Shown: positions 26,601-39,846 of the stretch, piece after piece | Numbering within the stretch: position 1 is the stretch's first letter | Layout of the letters: the number at the start of each line of letters is the position of its first letter | Source: Roseovarius sp. ZX-A-9 | GTDB lineage: Bacteria; Pseudomonadota; Alphaproteobacteria; Rhodobacterales; Rhodobacteraceae | Assembly (NCBI RefSeq): GCF_028369135.1 | Contig: NZ_JAPWHW010000011.1 | Location: 1-64,000, forward strand | Direction of reading: 5' to 3' | DNA: 64,000 nucleotides | The notes under the pieces: model-generated | The model's database searches: none | What the model was told of the DNA's origin: nothing | Seen by the model: the letters and a program-made list of their open reading frames with translations, nothing else | Position numbers and translations under genes: made by a program

Positions 26601-27722
26601 ATGATGCTGTGGCTGTCCAATATCTACCGACTTGGCCTGAAAGAACTGCGCAGTCTTCGGGCCGATCCGGTGTTGCTGTTCCTGATTGCCTATGTGTTCA
26701 GCTTTGCGGTCTATGCCGTGGCAACCGGAGCGAAGCTGGAAGTCATCAACGCTTCCGTTGCCTATGTCGATCTGGATCACTCCGAACTGAGCGGGCGGAT
26801 CGTCGGTGCTATTCTGCCGCCGGAATTCGACACGCCGCAAGAAATTTCCTTGGGGGATGTCGATGAAGTCATGAACAATGGCGAATATGTTTTCGTGCTG
26901 TCTTTCCCACCTCGGTTCGAAGCAGATGTGATCGCGGGTCTGCAGCCGTCCCTTCAGCTGAACGTCGATGCCACGGCCATGGTGCAGGCCGGGAACGGGG
27001 CGGTTTTCTTGCAAGAGATCATCGCGGCCGAAGTGACGAAATTTGTCTCTGGCGACGACACGTCCAGCGATTTGCCAATCGATCTGATCGTCACCGCGCA
27101 GTTCAACCCCAATCTGCAATCGACGTGGTTTTCATCCGTGATGCAGGTGATCAACAATGTCACGATCCTGTCGGTCCTTCTGACCGGGGCCGCATTGATC
27201 CGCGAACGCGAACACGGCACAATCGAGCATCTTCTGGTCATGCCGGTCACACCATCCGAGATCATGCTGGCCAAGATCTGGGCGAACGGTCTGGCGATCA
27301 TCATTGCCGCTGTCTTGTCACTTTGGCTGGTGGTGCAGGGCATACTTGGAGTGCCGATCGCAGGTTCAATCACCCTGTTTGTGACCGGCGCCGTGCTTTA
27401 CCTCGTCTCCGTCACCGGGCTGGGTATTCTCCTTGCGACGTTTACCACCTCCATGCCGCAATTCGGCCTGCTGGCCCTGCCGGTTCTGGTAATCATGAAT
27501 CTTTTGTCGGGCAGTACGACGCCAATGGAAAGCATTCCTGACTGGCTGCAAGCCATCATGCAAATTTCGCCATCCACGCATTTCGTCGCCTTTTCGCAGG
27601 CGATCCTCTATCGCGGCGCGGGGTTGGAAACCGTCTGGTTCGACATGGTGGTCATGGCAGCTTTGAGCGCGGTCTTCTTTGTGATCGCTTTGCTGCGGTT
27701 TCGACAAACCATGGCTGCGTGA
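26601..27722 (+). CDS. ABC-2 type permease, YhhJ-like
   Basis: A 373-residue inner-membrane protein: one N-terminal membrane segment (about 22-42), a periplasmic domain to about 175, then five C-terminal membrane segments with the ABC-2 motif ALIREREHGTIEHLLVMPVT. It starts 1 bp after the RbbA-type stop and completes the three-gene system. Substrate unknown. Confidence 0.9.
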   Translation: MMLWLSNIYRLGLKELRSLRADPVLLFLIAYVFSFAVYAVATGAKLEVINASVAYVDLDHSELSGRIVGAILPPEFDTPQEISLGDVDEVMNNGEYVFVLSFPPRFEADVIAGLQPSLQLNVDATAMVQAGNGAVFLQEIIAAEVTKFVSGDDTSSDLPIDLIVTAQFNPNLQSTWFSSVMQVINNVTILSVLLTGAALIREREHGTIEHLLVMPVTPSEIMLAKIWANGLAIIIAAVLSLWLVVQGILGVPIAGSITLFVTGAVLYLVSVTGLGILLATFTTSMPQFGLLALPVLVIMNLLSGSTTPMESIPDWLQAIMQISPSTHFVAFSQAILYRGAGLETVWFDMVVMAALSAVFFVIALLRFRQTMAA

Positions 27723-27751
27723 CCAAAAATTTTTAAAACGATGTCCAGGGA

Positions 27752-27765
27752 TTGATGCACGTCAA
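27752..27765 (+). promoter_or_regulatory. FNR box and class-II promoter of the arginine-deiminase/N-ATPase operon
   Basis: TTGAT-GCAC-GTCAA is a near-perfect FNR/Dnr box centred at 27758.5. TAGTAT at 27788-27793 lies 22 bp downstream, which would place the transcript start near 27800 with the box at -41.5, the standard class-II FNR geometry. The first gene starts at 27863. Confidence 0.8.
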
Positions 27766-27862
27766 TACCGGGCGATGATTCCCTAACTAGTATCTCTTCA
27801 TGCATGGGCTGAGCTGCGACTCTTCGCGGATACCAGCGACGCAACCTCCAAGGAGAACTCTG

Positions 27863-29311
27863 ATGCTAGGTGATAATCGGGACGGATTGAATCCGGAGAA
27901 GGAAGTAAGTTCCAGGTTTCCAACTGCGTATACAATTTTATTCTTGCTCATCATTCTGGTCGCCGCGCTGACCTGGATTATTCCAGCCGGCAGCTACGAC
28001 CGTGTGATGAGTGAAGCCGTCGGCAAGGAAATTGCCGTCGCTGGCACCTATAAAGAGGTAGACCCGAATCCGCAGGGTTTCTGGGAAGTCATGTTGGCGC
28101 CGGGTGCTGGTTTTTATGACCCTGACAGCTATGTGGCGAATGCCATCGACGTGGCGCTGTTTGTTCTGTTCCTGGGCGGGTTTCTGGGGATCGTGAATGC
28201 GACCGGTGCCATTGATACCGGCATCAAGACCGTGATGCGAAAACTCCAAGGGCACGAGATCTGGATGATTCCGATCATGATGTCGCTGTTCGCGCTCGGC
28301 GGCACGACATATGGCATGGCCGAAGAAACCCTCGCCTTCTACGCTATCCTGATCCCGGTGATGATTGCCGCGGGATATGATGCGGTTACCGGTGTTGCGA
28401 TTATCCTGATCGGGGCCGGAATTGGTGTTCTGGGCTCCACCATCAACCCCTTTGCCACCGTGATCGCGGCCAACGCGGCGGCGATTCCCTTTACTGAAGG
28501 CATGACGCTGCGCCTTGTTCTTCTTCTTGGCGGTCTGGCGATCTGTGCAGGCTATGTGATGTTCTACGCCCGCCGGGTCAAAGCCGACCCTTCACGCTCG
28601 GTCGTGTCCAAACATGCCGGGGCGCATCAGGCAATCTTTCTCAAAGACCGCACAGACGGTGAGCAAACCGAAACGTTGACCGCTACGCAATCGCTGGTTC
28701 TGGTGATCTTTGGCCTTACCTTCGCGGTGATGATCTGGGGCGTTTCCTCTCAGGGCTGGTGGATGGCCCGTATGGCCGCGCTGTTCCTTGGTTCTGCAAT
28801 CGTCATCGGAATTGTCGCCCGCATGGGTGAAAAGAAGCTGACCGGCAATTTCGTCGATGGGGCCCGTGATCTGCTGGGCGTCGCGCTTGTGGTCGGGTTG
28901 GCGCGTGGCATCGTGGTGATCATGGACAACGGTCTGATCGCCGATACGATCCTGCACAGTGCCGAACTAACCTTGGGCGGTCTGGGTGATCTAGCCTTCA
29001 TCAACCTGATGTTCTGGATCGAAGTGGGCATGAGCTTCTTCGTGCCGTCCTCGTCAGGTCTGGCTGTCTTGTCGATGCCGATCCTCGCACCGCTGGCGGA
29101 TTTCGCCGGGATCGACCGTTCTCTGGTCGTGACTGCCTATCAGTCGGCCAATGGCTTGGTGAACCTGATCAACCCCACCTTTGCGGTCGTGGTCGGCGGG
29201 CTCGCCATTGGACGGGTGCCGTATGACCGCTGGTTGGCCTTCATCTGGCCGCTGCTGGTGATCCTGACGGTGTTCATCAGTGCAGCACTTAGTCTCGCAA
29301 CAATAATGTAA
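27863..29311 (+). CDS. YfcC-family carrier, probable arginine/ornithine transport
   Basis: A 482-residue inner-membrane protein with about 12 hydrophobic segments and the YfcC/DcuC-like motifs [30 protein letters not shown] and [18 protein letters not shown] 27863 follows AAGGAGA; an earlier in-frame ATG at 27800 would coincide with the predicted transcript start and is rejected. It is the first gene of the arginine-deiminase operon, where the arginine/ornithine antiporter is normally encoded, so that role is inferred by position in place of ArcD. Confidence 0.85.
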   Translation: MLGDNRDGLNPEKEVSSRFPTAYTILFLLIILVAALTWIIPAGSYDRVMSEAVGKEIAVAGTYKEVDPNPQGFWEVMLAPGAGFYDPDSYVANAIDVALFVLFLGGFLGIVNATGAIDTGIKTVMRKLQGHEIWMIPIMMSLFALGGTTYGMAEETLAFYAILIPVMIAAGYDAVTGVAIILIGAGIGVLGSTINPFATVIAANAAAIPFTEGMTLRLVLLLGGLAICAGYVMFYARRVKADPSRSVVSKHAGAHQAIFLKDRTDGEQTETLTATQSLVLVIFGLTFAVMIWGVSSQGWWMARMAALFLGSAIVIGIVARMGEKKLTGNFVDGARDLLGVALVVGLARGIVVIMDNGLIADTILHSAELTLGGLGDLAFINLMFWIEVGMSFFVPSSSGLAVLSMPILAPLADFAGIDRSLVVTAYQSANGLVNLINPTFAVVVGGLAIGRVPYDRWLAFIWPLLVILTVFISAALSLATIM

Positions 29312-29325
29312 GAAGGGGTCAAACA

Positions 29326-30555
29326 ATGACCGATCAAGCCTTGGGTGTTCATTCTGAAACCGGAAAGCTGCGGCAAGTCATCGTCTGCCGCCCCGGTCTG
29401 GCCCATCGTCGGCTGACGCCTGCGAACTGTCAGGAGCTGCTGTTTGACGACGTGTTCTGGGTCAAGCAGGCCCAGAAGGACCATGACATTTTCGCCAAAA
29501 CCATGCGTGACGAGGGCGTCGAGGTGCTCGACGTCAATGACCTTCTGGCCGAGACGCTGGATATCTCTGAGGGCCGCGATTGGGTGCTGAAGCATCGGAT
29601 CGTTCCTGACCAGATCGGCGTCGGCATGATGTCCGAACTGCGAGGCTGGATGGATGAATTGCCCGGCGCGCAACTGACCGAATATCTGCTGGGTGGGCTG
29701 GCCACAGACGATCTGCCGTTCAAGCCTTCGGGCCTGTTCGGCAGCTATCTGGGCGCGCATGGGTTTATCCTGCCGCCGCTGCCCAACGCGCTGTTCACCC
29801 GTGACAACTCTGCCTGGATATATGGCGGGGTGTCCGTCAACCCGATGCACTGGGCCGCCCGACGTCCCGAAACGCTGTTGAATACCGCCATCTACAAGTT
29901 CCACCCGAAATTCGCGGGCAAGACCACGATCCACTTTGGCGATCCCACGGTAGATCATGGGCTGGCCACGTTGGAGGGTGGCGACATCATGCCCGTCGGC
30001 GACGGCACCGTGCTGGTCGGCATGGGCGAGCGCTCATCCCCCCAAGGGGTTGGGCAACTGGCCGAGGCGCTGTTTGATTCCGGCGTCGCGCAACGGGTTC
30101 TGGCTTTTGCCATTCCCAAATCGCGCGCGGCGATGCATCTTGATACGGTGTTCACGCTTTGCGGCGGCGATGTAGTCACCACCTTCAAGGAGGTGGCGGA
30201 CGAGTTGGTTTGCTACGATATCCGCCCCGGCGAAGGTGCGGCCCCGCTGCAATTCCGCCACGACCCGCGCCCGATCTTCGATATCGTGGCCGAGGTGCTG
30301 GGATACAAGAAACTGCAGATCGTGCCGACCGGCGGTAACACCGAAGAAGAGCGCGCACGCGAGCAATGGAACGACGGCAACAACGTGCTGGCCCTGCGGC
30401 CGGGCGTTGTCGTGGGCTATGACCGAAACGATGACACCAATGCGGCGCTCAAGGCGGCGGGCATCGAGGTGCTTGCCATTCCCGGCGCCGAGCTTGGGCG
30501 TGGTCGTGGCGGCGGCCACTGCATGAGCTGCCCGACTATGCGCGATCCAGTTTGA
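29326..30555 (+). CDS. arcA: arginine deiminase
   Basis: A 409-residue cytoplasmic enzyme converting arginine to citrulline and ammonia. The family motifs [13 protein letters not shown], the HLDTVFTLC stretch and the C-terminal [11 protein letters not shown] with catalytic Cys399 are all present. It starts 14 bp after the carrier gene. First enzyme of the three-step pathway completed by the next two genes. Confidence 0.96.
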   Translation: MTDQALGVHSETGKLRQVIVCRPGLAHRRLTPANCQELLFDDVFWVKQAQKDHDIFAKTMRDEGVEVLDVNDLLAETLDISEGRDWVLKHRIVPDQIGVGMMSELRGWMDELPGAQLTEYLLGGLATDDLPFKPSGLFGSYLGAHGFILPPLPNALFTRDNSAWIYGGVSVNPMHWAARRPETLLNTAIYKFHPKFAGKTTIHFGDPTVDHGLATLEGGDIMPVGDGTVLVGMGERSSPQGVGQLAEALFDSGVAQRVLAFAIPKSRAAMHLDTVFTLCGGDVVTTFKEVADELVCYDIRPGEGAAPLQFRHDPRPIFDIVAEVLGYKKLQIVPTGGNTEEERAREQWNDGNNVLALRPGVVVGYDRNDDTNAALKAAGIEVLAIPGAELGRGRGGGHCMSCPTMRDPV

Positions 30556-30572
30556 CCTGAAAGGCGAACCCA

Positions 30573-31574
30573 ATGGCATATAATCTGAAAAACCGGCATT
30601 TCCTGACCCTGCGGGATTATTCCCCGCGTGAAATCGCCTTCCTTCTGAAACTTGCCGCTGACCTGAAAGTGGCGAAATACACCGGAACCGAGGTGCCCAA
30701 GCTGCAAGGCAAGGACATCGCGCTGATCTTTGAAAAGGACAGCACGCGCACCCGCGTCGGGTTTGAGGTGGCAGCCTATGACCAAGGCGCGCGCGTCACC
30801 TATCTGGGGCCAACCGGATCGCATATCGGTCACAAGGAATCGGTCAAGGACACGGCGCGCGTTCTGGGCCGGATTTATGACGCGATCGAATATCGTGGCT
30901 TTGGCCAGAATATCGTCGACCAACTGGCGGAATTCTCGGGCGTACCCGTCTATAACGGGCTGACGAACGAGTTCCACCCGACCCAGATCCTTGCTGACTT
31001 TTTGACCATGCAGGAACATGTAGACAAGCCGTTGCATCAGGTTGCCTTTGCCTTTCTTGGCGACGCTGGCAACAACATGGGCGACAGTCTGCTGATCGGC
31101 GGGGCCAAGATGGGCATGGATGTCCGCCTCTGCGCGCCCAAAGCCTGCTGGCCCAAAGCCGCAATAATCGAAGAAGCCAGGGAAGTTGCCGCCGAAACTG
31201 GCGCGCAGGTCACGATTACCGAAGACGTGGATGCCGCCGTCAAAGGCGTGGATTACATCTATACCGATGTCTGGGTGTCCATGGGCGAACCCAAGGAGAA
31301 ATGGGCCGAACGGATCAAGCTGCTGACGCCCTATCAGGTCAATGCCGCCGTGATGGCGAAAACCGGCAACCTGCGCACCCGTTTCATGCACTGCCTGCCG
31401 GCGTTCCATAACACCGAAACCACTGTCGGTGCCGAGATCAAGGAAGAGTTCGGCCTGGACGCGATGGAAGTGACCGAAGAGGTGTTCGAAAGCGCGGCGT
31501 CGATCGTCTTTGATCAGGCGGAGAACCGAATGCACACGATCAAGGCGGTTCTTGTCGCCACGTTGGGGGCCTGA
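30573..31574 (+). CDS. argF: ornithine carbamoyltransferase, catabolic
   Basis: A 333-residue enzyme splitting citrulline with phosphate into ornithine and carbamoyl phosphate in this context. Motifs are STRTR in [12 protein letters not shown] (carbamoyl-phosphate binding), [12 protein letters not shown] and MHCLPAFHN. The 333-residue length and the arc operon position favour the catabolic form (often called arcB). The reaction also runs in the biosynthetic direction. Confidence 0.95.
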   Translation: MAYNLKNRHFLTLRDYSPREIAFLLKLAADLKVAKYTGTEVPKLQGKDIALIFEKDSTRTRVGFEVAAYDQGARVTYLGPTGSHIGHKESVKDTARVLGRIYDAIEYRGFGQNIVDQLAEFSGVPVYNGLTNEFHPTQILADFLTMQEHVDKPLHQVAFAFLGDAGNNMGDSLLIGGAKMGMDVRLCAPKACWPKAAIIEEAREVAAETGAQVTITEDVDAAVKGVDYIYTDVWVSMGEPKEKWAERIKLLTPYQVNAAVMAKTGNLRTRFMHCLPAFHNTETTVGAEIKEEFGLDAMEVTEEVFESAASIVFDQAENRMHTIKAVLVATLGA

Positions 31575-31575
31575 G

Positions 31576-34293
<2,718 letters not shown>

Positions 34294-34297
<4 letters not shown>

Positions 34298-34581
34298 CGC
34301 GCGGCCCTGACAAATCTTCAGGCGAGATTGCCCGCCAAGCCAAGCGGATGAAATCCACGCGAGACAATCCGGGGCCAAGCCCGCTGCGCGGTATCGGCAC
34401 CTTTGGGATGATCGGCTGGTCGGTCGCCGTGCCGACCGTTGGCGGGGCGTTTCTGGGCCTCTGGCTGGACCGTGTGGCACCGCAGGGGTTTTCATGGACC
34501 ATCGCATTGATTTTGGGCGGCGTCGTGATCGGTGGGTTCATTGCCGCATCGTGGATCAACAAAGAAGGAGGCGACAAATGA
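34294..34581 (+). CDS. atpQ: N-ATPase accessory membrane protein AtpQ (AtpI-like)
   Basis: A 95-residue protein with two membrane segments (about 35-57 and 65-88) of the AtpI type, FGMIGWSVAVPTVGGAFLGL being characteristic. AtpQ and AtpR are specific to N-ATPase operons and probably help ion-site loading or c-ring assembly. Start overlaps atpC by ATGA. Confidence 0.85.
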
Positions 34582-34877
34582 TCGTAGTGGATTGGACCGA
34601 GTTCTTGTTTGGTGGCACCATTGGCCTGGTGATGGGGGCGCTCTTCTTCATTGGGCTGGCTGTCGGGGTGCGCTATGCCTTGCGCAGCGAAAACTCGATC
34701 ATGCTACTGTCTCTCAGTGCGGTGATACGGATCGCGGCCTTGCTTGGCGTAGGGTGGATCGTCCTCGCGCTGGGCGGATCGTGGGCCGGGGCTGGCTATG
34801 CGGTTGCGTTTCTTTTAGCGCGCTTCATCGCCACGACGTTTGCCCGGGTAGGTGCTCCTGCGAGGGGTGCATCATGA
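34578..34877 (+). CDS. atpR: N-ATPase accessory membrane protein AtpR
   Basis: A 99-residue protein with about three hydrophobic segments and a central Arg-containing segment (RIAALLGVGWIVLALGG). It matches the position, size and character of AtpR, found only in N-ATPase operons. ATG 34578 overlaps the atpQ stop; an in-frame reading from 34494 lies within atpQ and is rejected. Confidence 0.82.
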   Translation: MIVVDWTEFLFGGTIGLVMGALFFIGLAVGVRYALRSENSIMLLSLSAVIRIAALLGVGWIVLALGGSWAGAGYAVAFLLARFIATTFARVGAPARGAS

Positions 34878-35563
34878 ACCTCTCTCCCGATCAAACCATC
34901 ATGTTCAACGCGTGGGGTTTGCCCATCAACGCGACCATTTTCTATACGTGGATCGTGATGGCGTTGTTGACCGTCGTGTCGATCCTGATCACGCGCAACC
35001 TGCGCGCGGATGTTCCGCCGAACCGTTGGCGCACGACGCTGGAAGTCATCGTTCAGGGCATTCAAGGTCAGATCGAAGAAATCAGCGGAGGCCCCTCGCG
35101 CCACCTGCTGTATTACGCTGGCACCTTGTTCCTGTTCGTGGCGGTGTCAAACCTGCTGCTGGTTGTCCCGGGATTTGAGCCCCCCACATCGTCGCTCTCG
35201 ACAACGACTGCGCTTGCCCTGTCGGTGCTGATTGCCGTGCCGATGTTCGGGATAAGCAGTCGTGGATTGTGCGGGTATCTCAAGACCTATATTGAACCCT
35301 CGTTCATCATGCTGCCCTTCAACATTATCGCGGAATTTTCACGTGGGATTTCGCTGGCGATCCGCCTGTACGGCAACATCATGAGCGGCGCGGTCATTGC
35401 CGCCATTCTGCTGACGGTTGCCCCGTTTTTCTTTCCGGTGGTGATGGATGCGCTGGGGCTGCTGACCGGCATGATCCAAGCTTATATTTTCGCAATTCTG
35501 GCAACGGTTTACATCTCCAGTGCCACCGCGTCCTCCGCAAAAGTTGAAAAGGATATCCCATGA
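34874..35563 (+). CDS. atpB: N-ATPase subunit a
   Basis: A 229-residue membrane stator subunit with five to six hydrophobic segments. The essential Arg is in SLAIRLYGNIMSG (about residue 164), and the preceding PFNIIAEFSRGIS segment is typical. It forms the two ion half-channels against the c ring. ATG 34874 overlaps the atpR stop. Confidence 0.93.
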   Translation: MNLSPDQTIMFNAWGLPINATIFYTWIVMALLTVVSILITRNLRADVPPNRWRTTLEVIVQGIQGQIEEISGGPSRHLLYYAGTLFLFVAVSNLLLVVPGFEPPTSSLSTTTALALSVLIAVPMFGISSRGLCGYLKTYIEPSFIMLPFNIIAEFSRGISLAIRLYGNIMSGAVIAAILLTVAPFFFPVVMDALGLLTGMIQAYIFAILATVYISSATASSAKVEKDIP

Positions 35564-35847
35564 CAGACCTTGTTATCATTGCCGCCATCTCGATCTTTAC
35601 GGCCGGGCTTACGGTTTCGTTCGGGGCGATTGGGCCAGCTTTGGGAGAGGGGCGCGCGGCGGCAACCGCGCTGAGCGCAATCGCACAGCAACCTGATGCC
35701 GCGCCGATCATTTCGCGCACCTTGTTTGTGAGCCTTGCCATGATCGAATCCACAGCGATCTACTGCTTCGTTGTGGCGATGATCCTCATCTTCGCGAACC
35801 CTTACTGGAACGCTGCCTTGGAAGCGGCACAGACTGCGGGGAACTGA
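35560..35847 (+). CDS. atpE: N-ATPase subunit c with two carboxylates at the ion site
   Basis: A 95-residue hairpin forming the rotor ring. The first helix has GPALGEGRAA with Glu30; the second has MIESTAIY with Glu63, Ser64, Thr65 and Tyr68. Sodium-type c subunits have Gln where Glu30 stands and keep the EST..Y set. The presence of two Glu residues matches the N-ATPase type; whether the ion is sodium or proton cannot be decided from sequence. Confidence 0.93.
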   Translation: MTDLVIIAAISIFTAGLTVSFGAIGPALGEGRAAATALSAIAQQPDAAPIISRTLFVSLAMIESTAIYCFVVAMILIFANPYWNAALEAAQTAGN

Positions 35848-35850
35848 TCC

Positions 35851-36621
35851 ATGTCCATCGACTGGATCACTGTCGCAGCCCAGATTGCCAATTTCCTGGT
35901 TCTGGTCTGGCTGTTGAGGCGGTTCTTGTATCGTCCCATTCTGGATGGGATCGATGCCCGAGAGGCCGAGATCGCCAAGCGGATGCAAGCGGCAGTGACG
36001 GCCAAGGAGCAGGCCGAGGCGGCACAGACGGAGTATCAGAACAAGGTGCAGGCCTTGCATGTCGCGCAGTCCGAGATGACAGAGACAATCCGCAAGAAAG
36101 CCGAAGAACAACGTGACGCTTTGCTGGCGGCGGCCCGCGAAAAAATGGATGCGGAACATTCGGCCTGGCAGGCTCATCTTGACGCAAAGGCGCGAGACTA
36201 TGCCGCCAAGTTGCATGGGGCTGGGGCGGCTGCGCTCTTGTCCCTGACCCGCAAGGCGCTCGGTGATCTTGCGGATGAATCGCTGGAGGCGCGCATGGCG
36301 CATCATCTGGTGCAGCAGATCAAGCCCATGGCCAAAGATTTGATCGGTGCGGCTGGGCAAGCGGCGGGGGCGGTCATTACAAGCCATAGTCCATTGCCGC
36401 CCGCGACACAGGATGCTTTGACGGCGGAACTGAGAACAATCATGCCCGATGTCTCGCTGCGCTTCGAGGTGGATGCGCAACAAGCGCCGGGGTTGGTGTT
36501 GCGCTTGGGTGGCGCACAGGTCGAGTGGACCACGGACTCTTATATCGACGGGCTTGATGCGATGATCATCGATCAACTGACCAAGAATTCGGACACGAAA
36601 GTGCATTCTCATGGGGACTGA
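35851..36621 (+). CDS. atpF: N-ATPase subunit b with extra C-terminal delta-like domain
   Basis: A 256-residue stator subunit, about 100 residues longer than a standard b subunit. An N-terminal membrane helix (about 7-24) and the usual charged coiled coil run to about 150. The C-terminal part (about 165-250, [20 protein letters not shown] and [10 protein letters not shown]) resembles the C-terminal domain of subunit delta. No atpH gene exists in the operon, so this extension may replace it. The last 11 bp overlap atpA. Confidence 0.88.
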   Translation: MSIDWITVAAQIANFLVLVWLLRRFLYRPILDGIDAREAEIAKRMQAAVTAKEQAEAAQTEYQNKVQALHVAQSEMTETIRKKAEEQRDALLAAAREKMDAEHSAWQAHLDAKARDYAAKLHGAGAAALLSLTRKALGDLADESLEARMAHHLVQQIKPMAKDLIGAAGQAAGAVITSHSPLPPATQDALTAELRTIMPDVSLRFEVDAQQAPGLVLRLGGAQVEWTTDSYIDGLDAMIIDQLTKNSDTKVHSHGD

Positions 36622-38149
36622 GACCCGTAACATAAGTGCTGAACCCGAGGGTCTTGTGCAGGCTCTGCTGAACGCCCCGGCGCCCGCCCCTCGGTTGAGC
36701 GAGATCGGACAAGTGGCCGAGGTGGCGGATGGGATCGCCATCGTGACCGGTCTGGAGCGTGCATTGTCGGACGAACTCTTGCGCTTTGAAGGAGGCGTTC
36801 AGGGCATCGTGCTTGATCTGGAGCCGGGCCGCCTGGGTGTTGTCCTGCTTGGCCCGTCTGACGGTGTCGTAGTTGGCTCAAGCGTTCTTCGAACACATAC
36901 GGTCGTGAGCACAGCGGTCGGCCCCGCGCTGCTTGGCCGTGTTGTCAACGCACTTGGCCAACCGCAGGATGGCAAAGGGGCCATCGCGACCGAGGTCACG
37001 CGACCTGTAGAGGCCGAAGCGCCCGAGATTTTGGAGCGAAAAGCCATTTCCCGACCTTTGGCGACGGGCATCACGGCCGTGGATGCGGCTGTCCCGATTG
37101 GTTTGGGGCAGCGGCAGCTGGTGATCGGGGACAGGCAGACCGGCAAGACGTCTCTGGCGGTCGATGCCATCCTGAACCAGGCCAGCACCGATTTGATCTG
37201 CATTTACTGCGCCATCGGACAGCGCGGCGATGCGGTGGCCAAGGTGATCGGCGCGATAAGCGAGGGTGGCATGATGGCCCGCACCATCATCTTGTCGGCG
37301 GGGGACGAAGATGCGGCGGGATTGGCATATATCGCCCCCTATGCAGCGTTGACCATGGCCGAGTATTTCGCGGGGCAAGGCCGCGATGTGCTGGTGGTGC
37401 TGGATGATTTGACCCACCATGCGCGATCCTACCGTGAATTGTCGTTGCTGCTACGCCGCCCGCCGGGGCGAGAGGCGTTTCCCGGCGATATCTTCTACAT
37501 TCACGCGCGGCTGTTGGAGCGCGCCGGCCAGTTCGCCGATGTCGTGGGCGGCGGATCGATCACCGTATTACCGGTGGTCGAAACGCAGGCCGAAAACCTG
37601 TCGGCCTATATCCCCACCAACCTGATTTCGATCACGGATGGCCAGATCTATCTATCACCCCGCCTTGTACGAAAAAACCAGTTCCCGGCGGTCGATCTGG
37701 GCGTCTCGGTCAGTCGTGTGGGCGGCAAGGCGCAAAGCAAAGCGTTCCGCTCGGTGGCAGGCAATTTGCGCGTGACCCTATCCCAGTTCGAAGAGCTTGA
37801 GGATTTTGCCCGGTTTGGCACACGGTTGGATGATGCGACCCGAGCAAGGCTGACGAGGGGGGCGGCGGTCAGGGCCTCTTTGCGTCAAGCAGAACGCGAT
37901 CCGATCCCCGCATTGGAACAGCTGACTGTTCTGGTGGCGGCCATGGACGGTCAGTTCGACGGCTTGAATGAGGCGGATACCTTTGCCGTGATGGCAGAGC
38001 TGCGTACTGCCGCCGCACAAGATCTGGAGGATATCGCCCAACAAATCGCGCAGAATGTAACCTTGGATGATGATGCGCGCGCCCGCATGGTTGCCTTGGG
38101 GCAGCAAGCGCGTGCGACACTGGAGGCGCAGAATGGCAGAAACCCTTGA
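36611..38149 (+). CDS. atpA: N-ATPase subunit alpha
   Basis: A 512-residue F1 subunit with Walker [11 protein letters not shown] (about residues 174-183), the signature PAINVGVSVSR-like stretch [15 protein letters not shown] and [19 protein letters not shown]. Non-catalytic nucleotide-binding partner of beta. It overlaps atpF by 11 bp and atpG by 17 bp. Confidence 0.95.
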   Translation: MGTETRNISAEPEGLVQALLNAPAPAPRLSEIGQVAEVADGIAIVTGLERALSDELLRFEGGVQGIVLDLEPGRLGVVLLGPSDGVVVGSSVLRTHTVVSTAVGPALLGRVVNALGQPQDGKGAIATEVTRPVEAEAPEILERKAISRPLATGITAVDAAVPIGLGQRQLVIGDRQTGKTSLAVDAILNQASTDLICIYCAIGQRGDAVAKVIGAISEGGMMARTIILSAGDEDAAGLAYIAPYAALTMAEYFAGQGRDVLVVLDDLTHHARSYRELSLLLRRPPGREAFPGDIFYIHARLLERAGQFADVVGGGSITVLPVVETQAENLSAYIPTNLISITDGQIYLSPRLVRKNQFPAVDLGVSVSRVGGKAQSKAFRSVAGNLRVTLSQFEELEDFARFGTRLDDATRARLTRGAAVRASLRQAERDPIPALEQLTVLVAAMDGQFDGLNEADTFAVMAELRTAAAQDLEDIAQQIAQNVTLDDDARARMVALGQQARATLEAQNGRNP

Positions 38150-39080
38150 AACGCTTGGCCGCCGCACCACGAGTATGCAGGGGATCCGCAGTGTGGTTCA
38201 CATGATGAAAACACTGTCCGTCATCAATTCTGCTCCCTATGAACATGCCGCGCGCGCCATTGAGGCCTATCACGAAACGGTTCTTGATGGCCTGCATGCC
38301 TTCGTGTCGCAATCAGGGCCGATCACTCTCGCCCCAGCAGATCGAGCGGCACAGGTGATGGTTGTCTTCGGTTCGGACCATGGATTGTGCGGCAATTACA
38401 ACGAGTCCCTTGCGGGCCATGTCGAACAACACATCAATGCACAAACGACTGTCCTATGTGTTGGTGCGCAGATGGCGAATGCCTTGGCGGATCTGGGCTA
38501 CGATGTCGAAAAGGCGTTTTTTCCACCCGCCTCTGTCGATGGGATCGGGCGGCTTGCAAATCAGCTGACGCAGAAGCTCGACGTCTTGAGGCAGGAAAGC
38601 CGGCCGCACGAAGTTTCGATCTCCCTTGCCTATTTCGCGCGTGGTGAGGGCGGGATGCAGGCCCCCAGAATTGTTGCTCTGCTGCCGCTTGACCCGTCGA
38701 TGGTTGCCGAACTTCAGGCAAGGCCCTGGGCGTCACGCAGCCTGCCGTATTTCTCGATGCAGCCTGACAAACTGTTTATGGCGTTGATCCGTGGGCATTT
38801 GTTCGCAAGCCTCTTTCGTGCTTCGGCAGAGGCAATGGTCACGGAAAATGCCGCCCGGTTGGCGTTGATGCAACAAGCGGAACAGTCCGTGGATGACAGG
38901 CTGGACGCGCTCAAATCTGACACGCGGGCCATGCGTCAAAGCGAGATCACGACAGAACTTCTTGATGTGATCATAGGGTTCGAGGCGCTGAAAAAAGACA
39001 AACGCTCTGGAACCACTAAGGATCCAGCCGCTGGAAAAGAGCGGAACACCTCAGCCAAGCAGAAAGAGCAAAATCGATAA
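38133..39080 (+). CDS. atpG: N-ATPase subunit gamma
   Basis: A 315-residue rotor shaft. The N-terminal coiled coil ([19 protein letters not shown]) and the C-terminal pairing helix ([17 protein letters not shown]) are typical. ATG 38133 lies within the end of atpA; a longer reading from 38067 is inside atpA. The Lys/Glu-rich 25-residue tail is longer than usual. Last gene of the 11-kb operon starting at 27863. Confidence 0.9.
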   Translation: MAETLETLGRRTTSMQGIRSVVHMMKTLSVINSAPYEHAARAIEAYHETVLDGLHAFVSQSGPITLAPADRAAQVMVVFGSDHGLCGNYNESLAGHVEQHINAQTTVLCVGAQMANALADLGYDVEKAFFPPASVDGIGRLANQLTQKLDVLRQESRPHEVSISLAYFARGEGGMQAPRIVALLPLDPSMVAELQARPWASRSLPYFSMQPDKLFMALIRGHLFASLFRASAEAMVTENAARLALMQQAEQSVDDRLDALKSDTRAMRQSEITTELLDVIIGFEALKKDKRSGTTKDPAAGKERNTSAKQKEQNR

Positions 39081-39146
39081 GACGATTTTCGTACCTTGTA
39101 GTCGTGGTGATGCTTGCGGCCGTAGTGAGTGAATCACAGTGGCTTC

Positions 39147-39782
39147 TCAGATCCCGAACACGGTCTTCACCTTTATGTAGCCATAGCTGATATGGACGCG
39201 CTGGATGTGGCCGATGGACTCCGCATCTCCGCGCTTAACAGCAGAGATCAGATCGTTCAGCTCATCAATCAGTGCATCGACCACATCGGGGCCCATGGTT
39301 TCGGCCACGCGGTGCCATGTGCTGGCGGCCTGCACATAAAGCTGCAGCCACATTGCGCGCAGAATCGTATTGCCGATCATCGACGCGATCAATGCGTTCA
39401 ACTCGTGGTTGATGGCAATGTAGTCATCTGCGCTGAAGCGCTCGCGCATTATGTGCGCGCGCGCCAGTAAATCCTCCAGCGCGTTCAGATGATCCGGGGT
39501 GGGGGTAATGGGTGACAGCTTGCCCAGGAGGCAGGCCAACTCCAGCCGCACGTCATAGACGTGTTGGATCTGTTCGCCCGAAAGCCCGACGACGACCGTT
39601 CCGACCCCGTTGCGCGATTCGATCAGGCCCAAGTGGCTGATCCTGTTCAAGGCATCGCGCACCGGGGTTCTGCTGACGCCGAATTCGCGCGCCAGTTTTG
39701 CCTCTTTCAGCTGATCGCCGGGCTTGTATTTCAGCAGGCAGATCCGCTCCAGCAAGAGGTGTTGAATGGCCGCTACATCCAT
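39147..39782 (-). CDS. GntR-family transcriptional regulator (FCD domain)
   Basis: About 211 residues: an N-terminal winged helix-turn-helix (about 5-70, KLAREFGVSRTPVRDALNR) and a helical FCD ligand-binding domain. The start is placed at ATG 39782 behind GGTGAA; the frame is open further upstream into the neighbouring gene. It probably controls the adjacent EutA-like gene and the divergent TRAP operon through the palindrome at 40658-40679. Confidence 0.86.
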   Translation of the reverse strand: MDVAAIQHLLLERICLLKYKPGDQLKEAKLAREFGVSRTPVRDALNRISHLGLIESRNGVGTVVVGLSGEQIQHVYDVRLELACLLGKLSPITPTPDHLNALEDLLARAHIMRERFSADDYIAINHELNALIASMIGNTILRAMWLQLYVQAASTWHRVAETMGPDVVDALIDELNDLISAVKRGDAESIGHIQRVHISYGYIKVKTVFGI

Positions 39783-39846
39783 CTTTTGTTCACCGGCTGC
39801 GTTCGTCCCAATTGGCTCTCCGTCCTCATGCCGCCCCTTCCCACTT

